Part shown: positions 23,880-34,716 of the stretch, one piece after another
How positions within the stretch are numbered: position 1 is the stretch's first letter
How the letters are laid out: each line of letters starts with the position of its first letter
DNA from: Adiantum capillus-veneris
Lineage: Eukaryota > Streptophyta > Polypodiopsida > Polypodiales > Pteridaceae
Assembly (NCBI GenBank): GCA_014529385.2
Contig: CM043954.1
Span: 94,569,247 to 94,633,246 of the forward strand
Direction: 5' to 3'
DNA: 64,000 nt
Program-made: the position numbers and the translations under genes
Notes under the pieces: model-generated
Seen by the model: the letters and a program-made list of their open reading frames with translations, nothing else
Databases searched by the model: none
Told to the model about the DNA's origin: nothing

Positions 23880-26800
23880 ATAGAGTGGACAAGTGGTGAA
23901 TCTTGAGACCAAATCACTCATGCTGCTAGGAATAATAGGTTGGACAAGTGGTGGACCTTGAATGTAAACCCCCCTATGTACAAAGTATCATGGGTTTTGG
24001 GTATTTCAATGGACTCTAGCATCTTGGAGACATGGTGGAGCTTACTTCTCTCCATGTTTCAATGGAGTCTATCTTGGATAAATGGTGGAGCATCATTCTC
24101 TCCATGTTTCAATGGTGCCTAGCAAGTGGTGGACGTTTGTTTCTCTCTATGTTTGAACAGATTTAGCTTGGACAAGTGGTGGACCTTGGAACAAAACCCC
24201 CATGTAAAACATATCATGGAAATTACAAGTGGTGAGAAAAAATACCATTCAATATATAACCTTATAGGTTGGAAAAATGGTGGACCTTAACACCCAGTTA
24301 TTATTAATATAATGACATAGAGTGGACAAGTGGTGAATCTTGCGACCAAACCTACTAGGAAAAATAGGTTGGACAAGTGGTGGACCTTGAATGCAAACCC
24401 CCCATGTACAAAATATCACTCATGATACTAGGAATAATTTGGTATTAAGGTCCATGTTTCAATGGAGCCTAGCTTGGACAAGTGGTGGACCTTTGTTTCT
24501 CTCTATGTTTGAACAGATTTAGCTTGGACAAGTGGTGGACCTTGGAACAAAACCCCCATGTAAAACATATCATGGAAATTACAAGTGGTGAGAAAAAATA
24601 CCATTCAATATATAACCTTATAGGTTGGACAAGTGGTGGACCTTAACACCCAGTTATTATTAATATAATGACATAGAGTGGACAAGTGGTGAATCTTGCG
24701 ACCAAACCTACTAGTAAAAGAAGGTTGTACAAGTGGTGGACCTTGAATACAAACCCACCATGTACAAAATATCACTCATGCTACTAGGAATAATTTGGTA
24801 TTAAGGTCCATGTTTCAATGGAGACTAGCTTGGACAAGTGGTGGACCTTTGTTTCTCTCTATGTTTCAATAGAATTAGCTTGGACAAGTGGTGAACCTTG
24901 GAACAAAACCCCCATGTAAAGCATGTCATGGGCATTACAAGTGGTGAGAAAAATACCATTCAAGATATAACCTTATAGGTTGGACAAGTGGTGAACCTTA
25001 GCACCCAATTCCTCTTAATATAATGACATAGAGTGAAAAAGTGGTGAATCGTGAGACTAAACCTACTAGGGATAATAGGTTAGACAAGTGGTTGACCTTG
25101 AATGTAAATCCCCCATGTACAAAATATCATGGGTTTTGTGTATTTTAATGGAGCCTAGCATCTTGGAGACATGGTGGAACTTACTTCTTTCCATGTTTTA
25201 ATGGAGCCTATCTAGGAGAAATGGTGGAGGTTTCTTCTCTCCATGTTTCAATGGAGCCTAGCTTGGACAAGTCGTGGACCTTAGTTTCTCTCTATGTTTG
25301 AATATGGATAGCTTGGACTAGTAGTGGATCTTGGAATGAAACTCCCATGTAAAACATATCATGGGCATTTCAAGTGGCGAGAAAGGATACCATTTAAGAT
25401 ATAACCTTATAGGTTGTGGACCTTAACACATCGTTATTCTTAATATAATGGCATAGAGTGTACAAGTGGTGAATCTTGAAACCAAACCACTCATGCTACT
25501 AGGGATAATAGGTTAAACAAGTGGTGGGCCTTGAAATAAAACCCCCTAGAGTGTTTCAATGGACGCTAGCTTGGAAACATGGTAAAGCTTGCTTCTCTCC
25601 ATGTTTCAATGGAGCCTATCTTGGATATATGATGGAGCATCATTCTCTCCATGTTTCAATGGATCCTAGATTGGACAAATGGTGGACCTTTGTTTCTCTC
25701 TATGTTTGAATAGAGTTATCTTGGAAAAGTGGTGGACCTTGGAACAAAACCCCCATGTAAAACATATCATGGGCATTACAAGTGGTGAGAAAAAATACTA
25801 TTCAATATATAACCTTATAGATTGGAAAAGTGGTGGACCTTAACACCCAATTATTCTTAATATAATGACAGAGAGTGGACAAGTGGTGAACTTGGGACCA
25901 AACCTACTAGGGAAAATAGGTTGTACAACCGGTGGACCTTGAATGTAAACCCCCCATGTACAAAATATCACTCATGCTACTAGAAAAAAATTGGTATTAA
26001 GGTCCATGTTTCAATGCAGCCTAGCTTGGAAAAGTGGTGGACCTTTGTTTCTCTCTATGTTTCAATAGAGTTAGCTTGGACAAGTGGTGGACCTTGGAAC
26101 AAAACCTCCATGTAAACCATGCCATGGGCATTACAAGTGGTGAGAAAAATACCATTCAAGCTATAACATTATAGGTTGGACAAGTGGTGGACCTTAACAC
26201 CCAATTCCTCTTAATATAATGACATAGAGTGGACAAGTGGTGGACCTTAACACCCAATTCCTCTTAATATAATGACATAGAGTGGACAAGTGGTGAATCA
26301 TGAGACCAAACCTACTAGGGATAATAGGTTGGACAAGTGGTGGACCTTGAATGTAAACCCCCCATGTACAAAATTTTATGGGTATTGGGTATTTTAATGG
26401 AGCCTAGCATCTTGGAGACATGGTGGAGCTTACTTCTCTCCATGTTTCAATGGAGCCTATCTAGGAGAAACAGTGGAGGTTCCTTCTCTCCATGTTTTAA
26501 TGAGCCTAGCTTGGACAAGTGGTGGACCTTTCTTTCTCTATATGTTTTAATAGAGTTAGCTTGGACAAGTGGTGGACCTTGGAATGAAACCCCCATGTAA
26601 AACATATCATGGGCATTTCAAGTGGTGAGAAAGGATCCCCTTTTAGATATAACCTTATAGGTTGGACAAGTGGTGGACCTTAGCACATAGTTCTTCTTAA
26701 TATAATGACATAGAGTGTACAAGTGGTGAATCTTGAGACCAAACCACTCGTGCTACTAGGGATAATAGGTTAGACAAGTAGTGGACCTTGAATGTAAACC

Positions 26801-28850
26801 CCTCATGTACAAAATTATGGGTTTAGGGTATTTCAATGGAGCCTAGCTTGGAGACATGGTGGAGATTGCTTCTCTCAATGTTTCAATGGAACCTATCTTG
26901 GAGAAATGGTGGAGAATCCTTCTCTCCATGTTTCAATGGAGACTATCTTGGACAAGTGGTGGACCTTTGCTTCTCTCTATGTTTCAATAGAGTTAGCTTG
27001 GACAAGTGGTGGATCTTGGGACAAAACCCCTTTGTAAAACATAGCATGGGCATTAAAAGTGATGAGAAAAAATATCATTCAAGATATAACCTTATAGGTT
27101 GGAAAAGTGGTGATGGACCTTGACAAGTGGTGAAGGATACCATTTAAAATATACCCCAAGTGGTGGACCTTAACAAGTGGTGATGGACCTTGACAAGTGT
27201 TGAAGGATACCATTTAAAATATACCCTTATAGGTTGGACAAGTGGTGGACCTTAACACCCAATTCTTCTTAATATAATGACATAGAGTGGATAAGTGGTG
27301 AATCTTAAGACCAAACAACTCATGCTACTAGGTATAATACGTTAGACAAGTGGTAGACCTTGAATGTAAACACCCCATGTACAAAATATCATGGTTTTAG
27401 GGTGTTTCAATCGAGCCTAGCATCTTGGAGACATGGTAGATCTTGATTCTTTCCATGTTTGAATGGCACCTATCTTGGAAAAATGATGGAGGTTACTTCT
27501 CTCCATGTTTCAATGGAGCCTAGCTTTGACAAGTGGTGAACCTTTTCTTCTCTCTATGTTTGAATAGAGTTATCTTAGACAAGTGGTGGACCTTTGCTTC
27601 TCTCTATGTTTGAATAGAGTTATTTTGGACAAGTGGTGGACCTTGGAATGAAACCCCCATGTAAAACATATCATGGGCATTTCAAGTGGTGAGAAAGGAT
27701 ACCATTTAAGATATAACCTTATAGATTGGACAAGTGGTGGACCTTAATACATAGTTCTTCTTAATATAATGATGTAGAGTGTACATGTGGTGTATCTTGA
27801 GACCAAACCACTTGTGCTACTAGGGATAATAGGTTAGACAAGTGGTGGGCCTTGAAATAAAACCCCCCACGTACAAAATAAAATGGGAATAGGGTATTTA
27901 AATGGATCCTATCTTGGAGACATGGTGGAGCCTGCTTCTCTCCATGTTTCAATGAAGCCTATCTTGGAGAAATGGTGGAGCATCCTTCTCTCCATGTTTC
28001 AATATAGCCTAGCTTGGACAAGTGGTGGACCTTTGGTTCTCTCTATGTTCCAATAGAGTTAGCTTAGACAAGTGGCAGACATTGAAACAAAAATCCCATG
28101 TAAAACATATCATGGGTAGTTCAAGTTGTGAGAAAAAGCACCATTTAAAATGTAACCTTATAGGTTGGACAAGTGGTTGACCTTAACACCCAATCCTTTT
28201 TAATACAATGACATAGAGTGAAAATTGGTGAATCTTGAGACCAAACCTATCAAGCTACTAGGGATACTAGGTTGGACAAGTGGTGGACCTTGAATGTACA
28301 TACCCTATGTACAAAATATCATGGGTTTAGGGTGTTTCAATGGATTCTAGCATATTGGAGACATGGTGGAGCTTGCTTCTCTCCATGTTTCAAGTGGTGG
28401 ACCTTCAATTATTTTCCCATACCTAGTTTAGACAACCCATACACTTTGCAACTCTAAAGGGTGGACGAGTGGTGGAGCTTTGTTTATTTCCATGTTTTAA
28501 TGGATCCTATCTTGGAAAAGTAATGGAACTTGGAAAAAAGTCCCCCCGGTACAACATAGCTGAGTTTTTTCATGTTTTAATGGAAGAGATCTTCGACAAA
28601 TGGTGGAGCTTGCTTATCTCCATGTGGATTTTGGAACTAGCTTGGACAAGTGGTGGAGCTTTGCTTTTCTACTCTTCATAATACAATGATGCAGAGGTTG
28701 GTTACATGGTGAATCTTAAGGCGAAACCTCCCATCTTACTAGAGATGATAGGCTAGACAATTAGTAGAACTACCATCTTTCTATGTTGTCTAGAGCTGAG
28801 CTTGGACAAGTAGTGGAGCCTGCTACTCTCTTCCCTTGGTTTATTAGTTT
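23880..28850 (+). repeat. Satellite array L2, forward orientation, about 440-bp higher-order unit
   Basis: A long tandem array built from 20-bp motifs TTGGACAAGTGGTGGACCTT separated by characteristic spacers: CCATGTTTCAATGGAGCCTA, CCCCCCATGTACAAAATATC, TTAATATAATGACATAGAGT and ATATAACCTTATAGGTTGGA. The same spacers in the same order, reverse-complemented, make up the array at 36,960-45,320. Many units carry deletions, so spacing varies. Open frames here are translated satellite. Confidence 0.95.
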
Positions 28851-29812
28851 GAAGACTCATTATATATACTTGCTTAGATCTATATACTTACTCATTAGTT
28901 AGGTTACAAGTAGGTATGTAATTTGTTAGCCTCAAGGGACTTTGAATATTTAATAGTAAGAAAGTCAAGTGCTGGTTTGAAGATCTTTTACTTATCTAAA
29001 CTAGACTCTAACTCAATAATAAGTTTCTTAAGTTCCACGAATTGTCCTATCTAGGCTCCAAAAGAGTCTTAATTGGTTTGTGCTAGATTCTAATGTCCTT
29101 GATGGAGTAGAATCCTAGAAAAATGAGGCACTATAAGTTTTACCTTAGCTCAAATGGATTGTCACTTAAACTAGACTGCAATTTGGCACTCTAGTATCTT
29201 TGTCTCGATGGATTTTAACACTAGATACATAGTAGTGATATTTAAGCTTCATGTCTCTTCACTTGATCAAGATATGAGACCATACTTTCAAGGTCACCAC
29301 TTGTCTTACCTAAAGACCAATGTGAGACATGGGAGCAAGAAAGCCATCCGATATTGTTTTAAGGACTATTACATAGAAAATCAATAACTTAAGTAAAGGA
29401 AAAAGACTTAGATCTTTCACAATTAATAACTTAAGTAAAGCCAAAAAGACTTGGATCTTTGACAATTTTTTTCAAACTAAAAAAGCACAATCTCATGCTA
29501 ACAAAACTATAAATCACAATTGAAATTTTTGAACAAGAAAAAGATCAGCAATCTTAATAAGAAGGATACTTTTCATTTCATTTGATGATTATAAATTAAA
29601 AGAAAGTCTCTCAAGAAATTGATAAACAAAAAATGTAGGTGACTGCTTCGTTATTTTGAGCAAAAATATCAAAATCTCTATTGATTGAGCTCCATCTAGT
29701 AGTATCCTTTGTAAGATCCTGCAGAAAGGAATAAAAAGAAAGATTTGTTAGATACTATGCACATGAGTGTTCAAGCATGTGTATCAAGAATATATGACAT
29801 GTCACTAGTACC
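28851..29812. other. No recognisable gene; 3' flank of the FCP1-like copy B
   Basis: AT-rich sequence. A single reverse-type satellite-like motif (AAGGTCACCACTTGTCTTACC) lies near 29,298. A short duplicated block (ATAACTTAAGTAAAG plus AAAAAGACTT) lies at about 29,385-29,460. Confidence 0.4.
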
Positions 29813-31033
29813 TTAGGGTTGGTTTCTATCTAGCCTTAGAAGATTGTTCTTAGCTTTCACCTTATTTATATAAGCCTTTGTTGTGGTTGCCTTCAAAACT
29901 CCTTTTGTGTTACAACCCAATTGCCTAGCTAAAGTGGTCAATTGTGATGCCTTCATGCTTTCAATGGGTGTACGCTCCTTTGCCAAGATCTCTTGTATTT
30001 GGGCTCTTCTCATTTCATTGCGGTGGCTTGTGTCACTTGCGTCTTCAATGATAGTTTCATCGACTCTGTCACCTTTTGCAGGTGGTATTCTTCTTGTAAA
30101 GAACACCTTAGCTGACCAAACATCATTTTTCTGCTTCCAATACTCCATGATTTGTTTGTATTCACTATCATTTGTCACTATAGGTTGTACATAACGATTA
30201 GAAGCAATTAAATCACGCACATCCCTTCTCTCATCAAGCTGAATCAAGTATGGCAGTAGCTCCTCCAAGAGCATATTGTCAACCATCTTCTCAGCATCAA
30301 ATTGTGGTGGAAAAATTCAATTGTTTGCTGGTGAAATACATCCCTTGTTGTAAGGAGAGTCATCAATAAGGCTTGTTCTTTATGTATCACATTCAAACCC
30401 CATGGAAATTTTGGCTAGAGGCTTGAACATTGCCTCAACGTTTGGATTGTTGGGTCGAAACAATTTTTGAGTTTGAGCGGTGTAGCAAACATCTGGCGAC
30501 CAAATTGCAAAGAAAGGCAATGTATCCTCAGCTAAGTTTTTTAGTGCTGCAAGGATTTGATATACATTATTCCTAGTAGCTGTCGACCAAATTGTAACAT
30601 TAAACCTCTGTAAAATAGTCTTCAAGAATTGGATGCAACCTGGCCTGAGTATAATATATCTTTTTGAATCCATTTGCATTGAGTTGTGGTGTGAGGATGG
30701 TTGAGGGGAACGTTTCAACAATAGAACATTTAAATACAATATAATTGTCAGCATGGATTTCTCAACATCTACACTACATGACGTAGTAGAAATTGGCAAT
30801 AGCTCGTGAGTGGACTTTTCAGTCTCTTTTGATGTATGTTTCATTTTTGAAGAATCGATTCCTTGGTTCTCATTATTGGAAGCTTGCTCAAGTTGCACAA
30901 CACTAGACTCTAGTATAGAAATATCATCCATCTTGGGCACTTCAGAAACCATAGAACCTATGGATTCTATAGTTGTTGACTGAACCATAGGAGCATTATC
31001 CATCCCAGTTTGTGAATCTAAGAAAACAAACAC
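29813..31033 (-). pseudogene. FCP1/NIF-like (HAD) phosphatase relative, copy B
   Basis: One continuous minus-strand frame runs from 31,033 to 29,813 and is broken only by TAA (30,380-30,382) and TGA (30,317-30,319). It contains a leader with KMKHTSKETEKSTHELL, a degenerate motif-I region (IILYLNVLLLKR, catalytic aspartates absent), RYIILRPGCIQFL, FNVTIWSTATRNNVYQIL, then IDDSPYN after the first stop, IFPPQFD, and LLPYLIQLDERRDVRDLIAS, all in the order found in plant NIF-like proteins. The C-terminal ~50 residues (MKASQLTTLARQLGCNTKG) resemble a SAP/HeH-type nucleic-acid-binding helix pair, which is weaker. Two stops in a well-preserved frame suggest recent decay; introns cannot be ruled out. 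It lies just downstream of a SET fragment on the same strand. Confidence 0.7.
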
Positions 31034-31722
31034 ACAAATGGTATCTCAAAACCAATAGAACTTTATTCACCATATTTACATGTAGAACTCCTACTAAGAA
31101 ATTTATTTAAGGTAAAGTCATTGTTAGAATCCTTCCAACCATTTTCAGCATTCGTACACAAAACACCACTTGTCTAAAATACAATCTACTAACTCAACAT
31201 TTTCCATCCTACACTTTATTAAAGATGAGTACTTAAAGTGAAAACTAAAATCCACAACTTGTTGAGAAAACATAAATGTCCAACCTAGACTACAAGCAAA
31301 CAATTAGAGATTTGTCTTAGATTTGGATTCAAAGGCCACCACTTATTCAAGTAAGATAACTCCACTTGTTGAAGACAGTAATGTTTGAAGCCCCACCACT
31401 TGTCCAACCTAGACATTGATTACATTTTGGTAAGATTTATCACAAATCTAGAGTAGAATCAAGATTCTATGGCCAAGGTAGTCAAATAAGTTAGACAACA
31501 CACAAAGCATAAGAGCACTCTAGATTCTCGCTGAGCATAAACTAAAAAATAATCAAATGTTATATTTACTCGAGATTTCATCCATGAAAAATGAAAATGA
31601 TGCATGTACTTGAGATTTCCGTCCATGTACAATACTTTACCATGTCAAGTAAAGTCATAGTCAGCAAACAACTCTTCTCCTACTTCAACTTGACAAATAG
31701 TCTCAATGCATACATGGCCATA
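31034..31722. other. Spacer between FCP1-like and SET fragments
   Basis: AT-rich, with two satellite-like motifs (GCCACCACTTATTCAAG near 31,336 and CCCCACCACTTGTCCAACCTAG near 31,390). It may be intronic if both flanking fragments belong to one gene, but I see no clear evidence for that. Confidence 0.4.
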
Positions 31723-32220
31723 TTATTCTGACTTGATGTGTGAAGAGGTGAATTTATGCCAAGGTGGAAAATTTGGATCAAATGTATCAAATGTATAGCG
31801 TACATTGGGACAGACATTTGTACTGTGAGAACTATTTATATAGACCGACACGTTTCCTTCTTCTACACAACCAATAATGTATAATTGATCTTCCTCTTCT
31901 TCTATGTTTGGATCCTCTAGATGAGAATATTTATAAGCTCTTGGAAATATTTTGCATATCTTTTTCCAGTTTTGAAATCTATACTTATGTCCTCCATAGT
32001 TTAGAATAGTCAAACCACTTTCCAGGGTAGTATGCACAAATAGCCCATAACCAGCTCCTTGAATACATGAAAGTCCCACTTCAAAATCCACACTGTTAAT
32101 ATGGAAAATTACATCTTTGGAAATAGGAAATGTTGGTGTCCCAAAAGGATCTTCATGCCAATAATAGTGTGAAATACATCTAGTTTTTATATCACTTAAC
32201 TCCTTTGTGTCAACAAAAAG
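31723..32220 (-). pseudogene. SET-domain protein fragment
   Basis: SET domains transfer methyl groups to lysines, often in histones. The minus-strand frame (open from about 32,215, with no ATG at its start) contains IQGAGYGLFVHTTLESGLTI, like the GxGxG(L/V)F opening of SET domains, then ILNYGG in place of the usual EY.GE. Later it has YIIGCVEEGNVSVYINSSHS followed by NVCPNVRY, matching the asparagine/histidine region (usually NHS..PN). The typical NHSC cysteine is absent and the post-SET cysteines are not present before the stop at 31,723. An acceptor-like ACACAAAG near 32,210 suggests it is a last exon of a longer gene. It is single-frame without stops, so I cannot prove it is dead. Confidence 0.55.
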
Positions 32221-32299
32221 AAGAAAATATTATGCATAAAATAATGACAAGATCAAAGAAAGTTATCATTATTCTATAGTCCAATAGGTCCATTGTATG

Positions 32300-34250
32300 G
32301 AAGACTTAGAGTGACTTCTACATGGTGCCTCCAAGGTTTCCAAAAAATAAAATCATTGAAAAAGTCTATTGCCCATTTGAAGCATAGAGAGAACCAAGGT
32401 CCACCACTTGTCCAAGCTAGACATGGAGCATTGACACAAGATCCAACACTTATCCAAGAACCCTATAGTATATGTGGTAACATGGGATGCGTTGATGCAA
32501 CAAAAGTAGTCTAGCCTCCTCATCCATCTCTTTTTTCTTATAGCCTAGAGGGATTAGTTTCAAGGTCTATCACTAGTCAAAAACTACACATAGAACATTG
32601 ATACAAGGTTCCACCACATGTGAAACCTATCATCTCTAGTAGCATGGATGGTTTGATATCAAGGTTCACCACGTGTCCTACCTATACTCTATTGTAGCAT
32701 AGAGATTCTGGTTTGGTGGTACTACACTTGTCCAAACTTAGCTTGTTGTTGATATCTGGAGGTAATCAAGGGTCCTCCACTTGTCCAAGCTAGGCATATA
32801 AAACAATTGCAAGGTCCACCATGTGTACAACATATGATTGATTATAGCATGCATGGTCTTATTTCATGGGCAACCATCTTCTCTCCAACATGTCTACAAC
32901 CTCGGCTCCATTGAAGCATGGAGAGAAGCAAGGTACACCACTTATCAAAGCTATTATTTTCTCCCAGTGCTTTCAAAACCCATGATACGTTGTACATGGG
33001 GGGGGGGGGGGGGGGGTTCTTGTTTCAAGGTCCACCACTTGGATAAGGTTGGATCCATTGAAACATAAAGAGAAGCAAGCTCTACCATTTGTCCAAGCTA
33101 GGTGCCATTGAAACATGAAAACCCCATAATATGTTGTATACGAGGGGTGTTTTTCAAGGTCCACCACTTGTCTAAGCTATGGTCCATTGGAACATGGAGA
33201 GAAGCAAAGCTCCACCACTTTTCTAAGCTAAGATCCATTGAAACATGGAGAGAAGCAAGCTCCATTGTTTGTCTAAGCTAGGCTCCATTTGAACATGGAG
33301 AAAACAAGCTCCACCACTTGCCTATTATTGCATAGAGATTTTGGTTTGAAGGTCCACCACTTGTCCAACCTTGCCTTCATGTATGGAGATAATCAAGAGT
33401 GCAATGCTTCTCTAAGCTAGGGACATAAAAGAGTTTCAAGGTCCACTACATATACGATCTATGATGGGTTGTAGCATGGGAGGTTTCATTTTAAGGTTGA
33501 CCACTTCTCCAGCTCCGCTTGTCCAACCTCAGATCCATTGAAGCATGGAGAAGAAAGGTCTACCAACTCTCAAAATATATAAAATACATGAATTGTTAAT
33601 ATATGCTATGCTGTGGAGTTTTGTTTGAAGGTCCACTCCGTATCCAAGCTAGAATCCATTGAAGCATGGAAATAAGTAAGATATATCTCTAGTCCAAGAT
33701 AGGATCCATTAAAACATAGAGAGAATCAAGGTCCACCACTTGTCCAAGCTATGCATGGGTAATTGATATAAGGACCACTATGTTTTCACCTATACTATGC
33801 TCTATCATGGATGGTTTCATATCCCACCAATTTTCCAGCCTATTTAATAGGTTATATTATGGGGGTTTGGTTTCAAGGTACTTCACTTGTCTAAGGTGGG
33901 TTCCATTGAACCATGGAGAGAAACAATGTCTACCACTTGTTCAAAATATGCTCCTTTAAAACATAAAATCAAGGTCCACCACTTGTCCAAGCTAATGTTT
34001 CTCTCCATTGAAGCATGGAGAGAAACAAGGTCTACCACCTATCCAAAATATGCTCCATTGAAACATAAAAGCAAGGTCCACCACTTGTCCAAGCTAATGT
34101 AACAAATGGGTGTTGGTTATAAGGTAAACCACACTTGTCTAAACTAGTCTTCATGCAAGGTGCACCACATGTCCAAGCTATATAAGCTTGGTTTGAAGGT
34201 CTACCACACCTCTTGAAATTAGGATCCATGTAAGGTCCACCTTTTGTCAA
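32300..34250 (-). repeat. Satellite block R1, reverse orientation, irregular
   Basis: Repeats of GGTCCACCACTTGTCCAAGC (reverse complement of the L-block motif) with variable spacers including CCATTGAAACATGGAGAGAA. Units are less regular than in the array after 36,960. A run of 19 G lies at 32,998-33,016, at the position equivalent to the C-run in block L1. Confidence 0.9.
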
Positions 34251-34436
34251 GCTATGCCTTTAGTGAGTACTAAAACTAAGTAAATTGTAGTACTTAAATA
34301 CCTTTCCAAGATCATTAAGATTTTGGTCTCTAAGGCCACCACCACATGTCTAATCTATGCTCTAATTGATTACTTATGCTAGTTCTCAAAGTCCAAACAT
34401 AAGCTCCCTTCTAGAAAGGTTAGTTTAAATTTAGGT

Positions 34437-34716
34437 CTCCACGTTTTTTGCCTCTTCCACACTATCAACTAAGCATATAACTTCTTTTTTCTGTTGTATT
34501 CCTTCTTGTGCAACCAAGGAGCCATCACCAAAAACATCAACAATCTTGGCGGTCTTCAAAACAATATGTATGAATGTAGTGCTTGACCAAAGCTCTTTTT
34601 TTGGCCTCCAAATATTGCAAATCTGACATATCGTTATCTGCTACTTGAAGAAGAGAACAATCAATTGGCATGGGATGTTCCTCTGATCTTCTTCTCAAGT
34701 CTTCAAATGCATTGCC
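34437..34716 (-). pseudogene. Possible 3' continuation of the DGQH-motif gene
   Basis: Immediately after the TGA at 34,717-34,719 the same frame stays open for about 57 codons (FEDLRRRSEEHPMPID, SDLQYLEAKKRALVKHY). A second frame then continues to ~34,437 with IVLKTAKIVDVFGDGSLVAQ. The composition is protein-like. This suggests that the true stop lies further on and that the gene is truncated by a nonsense change and a frameshift, or that another exon begins here. Confidence 0.4.

Noticed and set aside
23940-28681. Many 60-100-residue frames with KWWT, MFQWSL and MVDL patterns
   Set aside because: They repeat with the satellite unit and appear in the mirrored array on the other strand. They are translated satellite, not a protein family.
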